This document shows, piece after piece, positions 32,160 through 35,093 of a stretch of 35,093 bases of DNA. The notes below the pieces were generated by a model, which did no database searches, was not told the origin of the DNA, and saw only the letters and a program-made list of their open reading frames with translations. The number at the start of each line of letters is the position of its first letter. The first letter of the stretch is position 1. This DNA comes from Emmonsiellopsis sp. PD_33 (lineage: Eukaryota; Ascomycota; Eurotiomycetes; Onygenales; Ajellomycetaceae). The stretch spans positions 1 through 35,093 of the forward strand of contig JANTQF010000363.1 in NCBI GenBank assembly GCA_032988165.1, given 5' to 3'. The position numbers were made by a program, and so were the translations under genes.

Positions 32160-35093
32160 TCACTTCCCCGTCCCCGTCCCCGTCCCCGTCCCCGCCTTAT
32201 CCAAGTCCACAACGGTAAACGGATTCTCGTCAGCATTCTCATCAAGCGTCAACGGCGAAATGGCCGGTTGGTGCTGCGGTTGATTGACCTGTAACTGATC
32301 TGCCGGGCTGATGACCGGCGAGGGGGCGTACGGCGTGGGTTCCGGTGTTTCCTGTTGCTGGTGTGCGGGTTGTTGTGTTGATGTTGGTTCAGTCGTCGTC
32401 GTCCCTATCGGCGCCGCTGTATCGCCATGGTGGATCGCCGTCTCATTATAACTCCCCCTCCTACTATCACCACCCCCACCGCCCTGAACTCCATCTGACT
32501 CCCCCCTCCTTAGCAAACTGCTCCACCGCTTCTTCCGACTAACACTCCGACTAACGGTAGAATCCTTCGATCCGCGCTCCGCCCGCCCTCTTCCCCCCTC
32601 CTCCCCAACCCCAACCCCGTCACTCCCATTCTCCCTCTCCTTCGTAGCCGACATGGGGAAGGTCTGCCTACTAACCAACCCCGTTGGCGAGCTCGTCGCA
32701 CTACTACTTCCATTATTATTACTCTTCTTCTCCTGCCACTCCTTCCGTCGGTCATTCGCCCACGAGCCCCATGAACTTAGATACGCCGACGCTCGCTGGC
32801 CCGCCGCGGCAACGGTGGCCTGGGCCTGGGCCAGGTCGACGGGTGCGGGTTTGCGAGCCGCGTTGAAGGACCATGAACTTGAGCTGGGCGAGTTGCTTGA
32901 GGAGATGGAGGCGCGCGGGGAACTTATTGACGTTTCCTTGTCTATCGACGATGGTATGTCGGAGTGGTGATGATGCTGGGCCTGTTTCTCTTCATTCTTC
33001 TTCCGCTGGTTCTCGCGCATGGCCTCGATATCCGCCCAGAAACTGTTAAATGCCGAACTGACTTTCTTCTGCCCGGTGGCGAGATGCTTATTTAGCGCCT
33101 CGCGGCCCTCACGGACCCGTTCGTCTAGATGCAGCTCGGCAACTTGCTGCGCGAGCCGGCGTTGGATATCGTCGATCCCCAGCCCGCCGGCACATGGATG
33201 GCGGGGCTCGACGATTGAGAAGAGCAGGGAGTCGGATGTGAGTTTGTGGAAGAGCGCGTAGTTTGATGTCGTCCGCCAGCGTTCTAAGAACTCATTGCCG
33301 AATTCGGATGCTGGGTCACCTTCGATATCTAATCCCGGAGCGGCGGCGCCGCGGGTGGTGATTTCGTCGTGATATTTTTCGGCAGACAGCAGGGCGAGGA
33401 GGTATTCTTCAAATTGAAGGCGTATGAACTCTTCAGAGCCTAGGTAGCCGTGGGATTTGGGCTGTTCGGGATGCGCTTCGTCCCAGGTATCGTAGATTGT
33501 TTGTGTGAGGAAGTCGATCCAGCGTCTATCGGCCGTTGAGAGGGCAAGGGCAGAGCGAAGTGAGGGGGAGGAAATTGTGATGGCGTCTTCGTCGAGCTGT
33601 ATTGCTTTGATTAGTCGTTACTTGTAGAATGGAGGACGAATACTTACATTGATAAGAATATCACTATATCGATCCTTCTGCTGTAAAAGGAGAGAATTGG
33701 TTGATCCAACTACGTACGACTTCGTCCCGTAATCCGCAAGTAGATCGAGGTGCTGAAGTGGCGTATAGGGGCCAAACATGCTGCCCTATAAAATAGTCAG
33801 TATCCGCACACAATCCCAGGTACAAAAGGATGAAAACAAACCTTCCCAAAAATCTGAAGCGGCAAACCCATATAGGCGAGTACTAATAAAATCTCGTTAA
33901 TGAACAGAGTTTAAAAAAACATAGAACATCTGAAGTGTGCGCCTACATGAGCTCCTCTCACTGGTTTTGAGAGACGTAGGTTTCACAACAGTATTTGCAT
34001 AATTATCAAAGGACGGATCGGCGCAGTCTTCGAGATGGTGGATGAGACCGGGTATCAAGGAAATTAGTGAGAATTGAATCATGCATAGGCGTTCGCAGCG
34101 GGTGCCAAAGAATAGCATCTAGTAGGTTGTAAGTGGAGATGAACGCGCCTGGGGGGAGCGGGAGATGAATTTACCTTTGGCTGTAATAGAAGACATTTAA
34201 ACAAAACCAAGGTCTGGTGTTTGAATTCGTGAATCATCTCTCGTAATGAAAGGCCTGCCATAATCGTTAGTTAGTCCAAGACCGCCAAAAAAGCACCCTC
34301 ACGAGTGTCCGCAAGAACTTACCAAGATATTCATCCTTCTGCCCCTCCTCGCTATTCAAACTCTCCGTAAGATTTTCTTGAAATTTCTGCATCGCACGAA
34401 CAATCCATTAGCCATATATTCCCCGATTGATTCAACGGAAAACCCCAACGGTCCAATCCATACCTTCAATATATCCGTATCCGCAAAGTCCCTAACCCCC
34501 CCCCCAAACACGTCAGCAAAGATCCCCCCCAAAAAATAAACATATCCAGTGCCCTTTCATACCACCCCCCCTAAGGGCATCTCCAACTCCCACCACCAAA
34601 AGCAAAAGTAAAACATACCGCTGCCCAAACCACGCCGCCGTAACCATACTCAGCTTCTCCCTCAACTGGCCAAAATGTCTCGGCGCCTGAATCACCGCGA
34701 CAACAGCCTTCTGCACCGTCGACCTCGTTACATCGGGGGATCTGTTGATTAGCGAAGAGGAATCGATCTGTCGCGTGCATGAGATGCCGAAGAGGGAGGT
34801 GGCGGGTTGTGTCGATGTTGCGGATTGTTGGAGCGTGAAGTAGGAGAAGTCCTCTGTTGCGCTGTATCGAGATGATGGGTGGTGAGCATTGGGTTAATAT
34901 ACAAAACAAAAAAAAAAGCCGGGGGGGGGGGGGGGGGGGGGGAGAAGGAAAAATACACACGTGCCCCCCCCCACAACACCACGAACGGAAGAAAAGACCA
35001 GTCACTCTTCACGCGAATCTCGGCGCCCCCCGCGCGGAAGAGGCGTTCGCGTTCGGGGGCCCTAAACACCGCACCCGCGGGATCCCCTAGCAA
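32160..35093 (-). CDS. avl9: Avl9-like late secretory pathway protein, 5' part beyond window
   Basis: The gene continues past 35093. Nine exons are visible: 34957..35093, 34619..34861, 34464..34491, 34323..34386, 34175..34254, 33947..34118, 33842..33882, 33648..33785 and 32160..33596, all GT-AG and in phase. Landmarks are DWSFLPFV, EDFSYFTLQ, ATSLFGISCTRQI, STVQKAVVAV, PRHFGQLREKLSMVTAAWF, MIHEFKHQTLVLFKCLLLQP, MLFFGTRCERLCMIQFSLIS, GSMFGPYTPLQHLDLLADY, TKSYVVGSTNSLLLQQKDRY and DILINLDEDAITISS. These match Avl9, a DENN-related protein acting in export from the Golgi to the cell surface. The exon 34464..34491 is only 28 nt. The last 300 residues are disordered, Ser/Gly-rich, and end in Gly-Thr repeats. 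The donor of the first visible exon (GTATTT at 34956) is the weakest junction. Confidence 0.88.
32165..32194. repeat. Five TCCCCG repeats inside the Avl9-like coding end
   Basis: Five perfect 6-bp copies encode the Gly-Thr repeat at the extreme C-terminus. Because the unit is six bases, gain or loss would keep the frame. Confidence 0.95.
34921..34942. repeat. G22 homopolymer in an Avl9-like intron
   Basis: Twenty-two G in a row on the plus strand (poly-C in the transcript), inside the intron 34862..34956 next to an A-run. It fits a pyrimidine tract but is unusually long, and it is hard to sequence accurately. Confidence 0.9.

Noticed and set aside
1..35093. tRNA, rRNA or CRISPR elements
   Set aside because: No cloverleaf-like tRNA boxes, rRNA cores or regularly spaced repeats were noticed; a tRNAscan/Infernal run would settle this.

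Overview
The window looks like chromosomal DNA from a filamentous ascomycete (Pezizomycotina, most likely Eurotiomycetes such as Aspergillus or Talaromyces relatives). Genes carry many short introns (about 45-130 nt) with GT-AG ends and TACTAAC/CTAAC-like branch points. The proteins match fungal families: End3/SagA, Srf1, Avl9, the LSH/PasG helicase, cullin-1, Dal5-type transporters and Zn2Cys6 regulators. No rRNA, tRNA, CRISPR or complete transposon was seen. All gene models were spliced by eye, checking intron ends and reading-frame phase.

Layout. 1-638 is non-coding, starting with a G-rich tract. 639-10192 is an accessory, catabolic-looking block: an alpha/beta-hydrolase (minus), a Dal5-type MFS transporter (minus), a GH2 beta-mannosidase B-like gene (plus) broken by three in-frame TAG codons, and a Zn2Cys6 regulator (minus) with one in-frame TAA. 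The transporter and mannosidase diverge from one 517-bp promoter region, and the mannosidase and regulator converge 26 bp apart. This suggests a small uptake, hydrolysis and control module for mannosides, now partly decayed.

10193-35093 is a housekeeping block: a divergent dual-specificity phosphatase-like protein; a 1064-aa disordered protein with a histone-H1-like basic tail; an LSH/HELLS/DDM1-type SNF2 remodeller; End3 (endocytosis, actin patch); a mitochondrial K+/H+ exchange-related protein; Srf1-like four-TM membrane protein; a small cupin; cullin-1 (SCF scaffold) with a 17-nt micro-exon; and an Avl9-like late-secretory protein running off the right edge.

Most notable: (i) the mannosidase lesions all have the base-change type and context expected of RIP-like mutation; (ii) the transporter can be spliced into a full-length 519-aa protein only if two introns are GC-AG; (iii) the plus strand repeatedly changes from C-rich to G-rich over a few hundred bp, inside genes on either strand. 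Nothing here is clearly a wholly new system; the skew pattern and the decayed module are the best candidates for follow-up.
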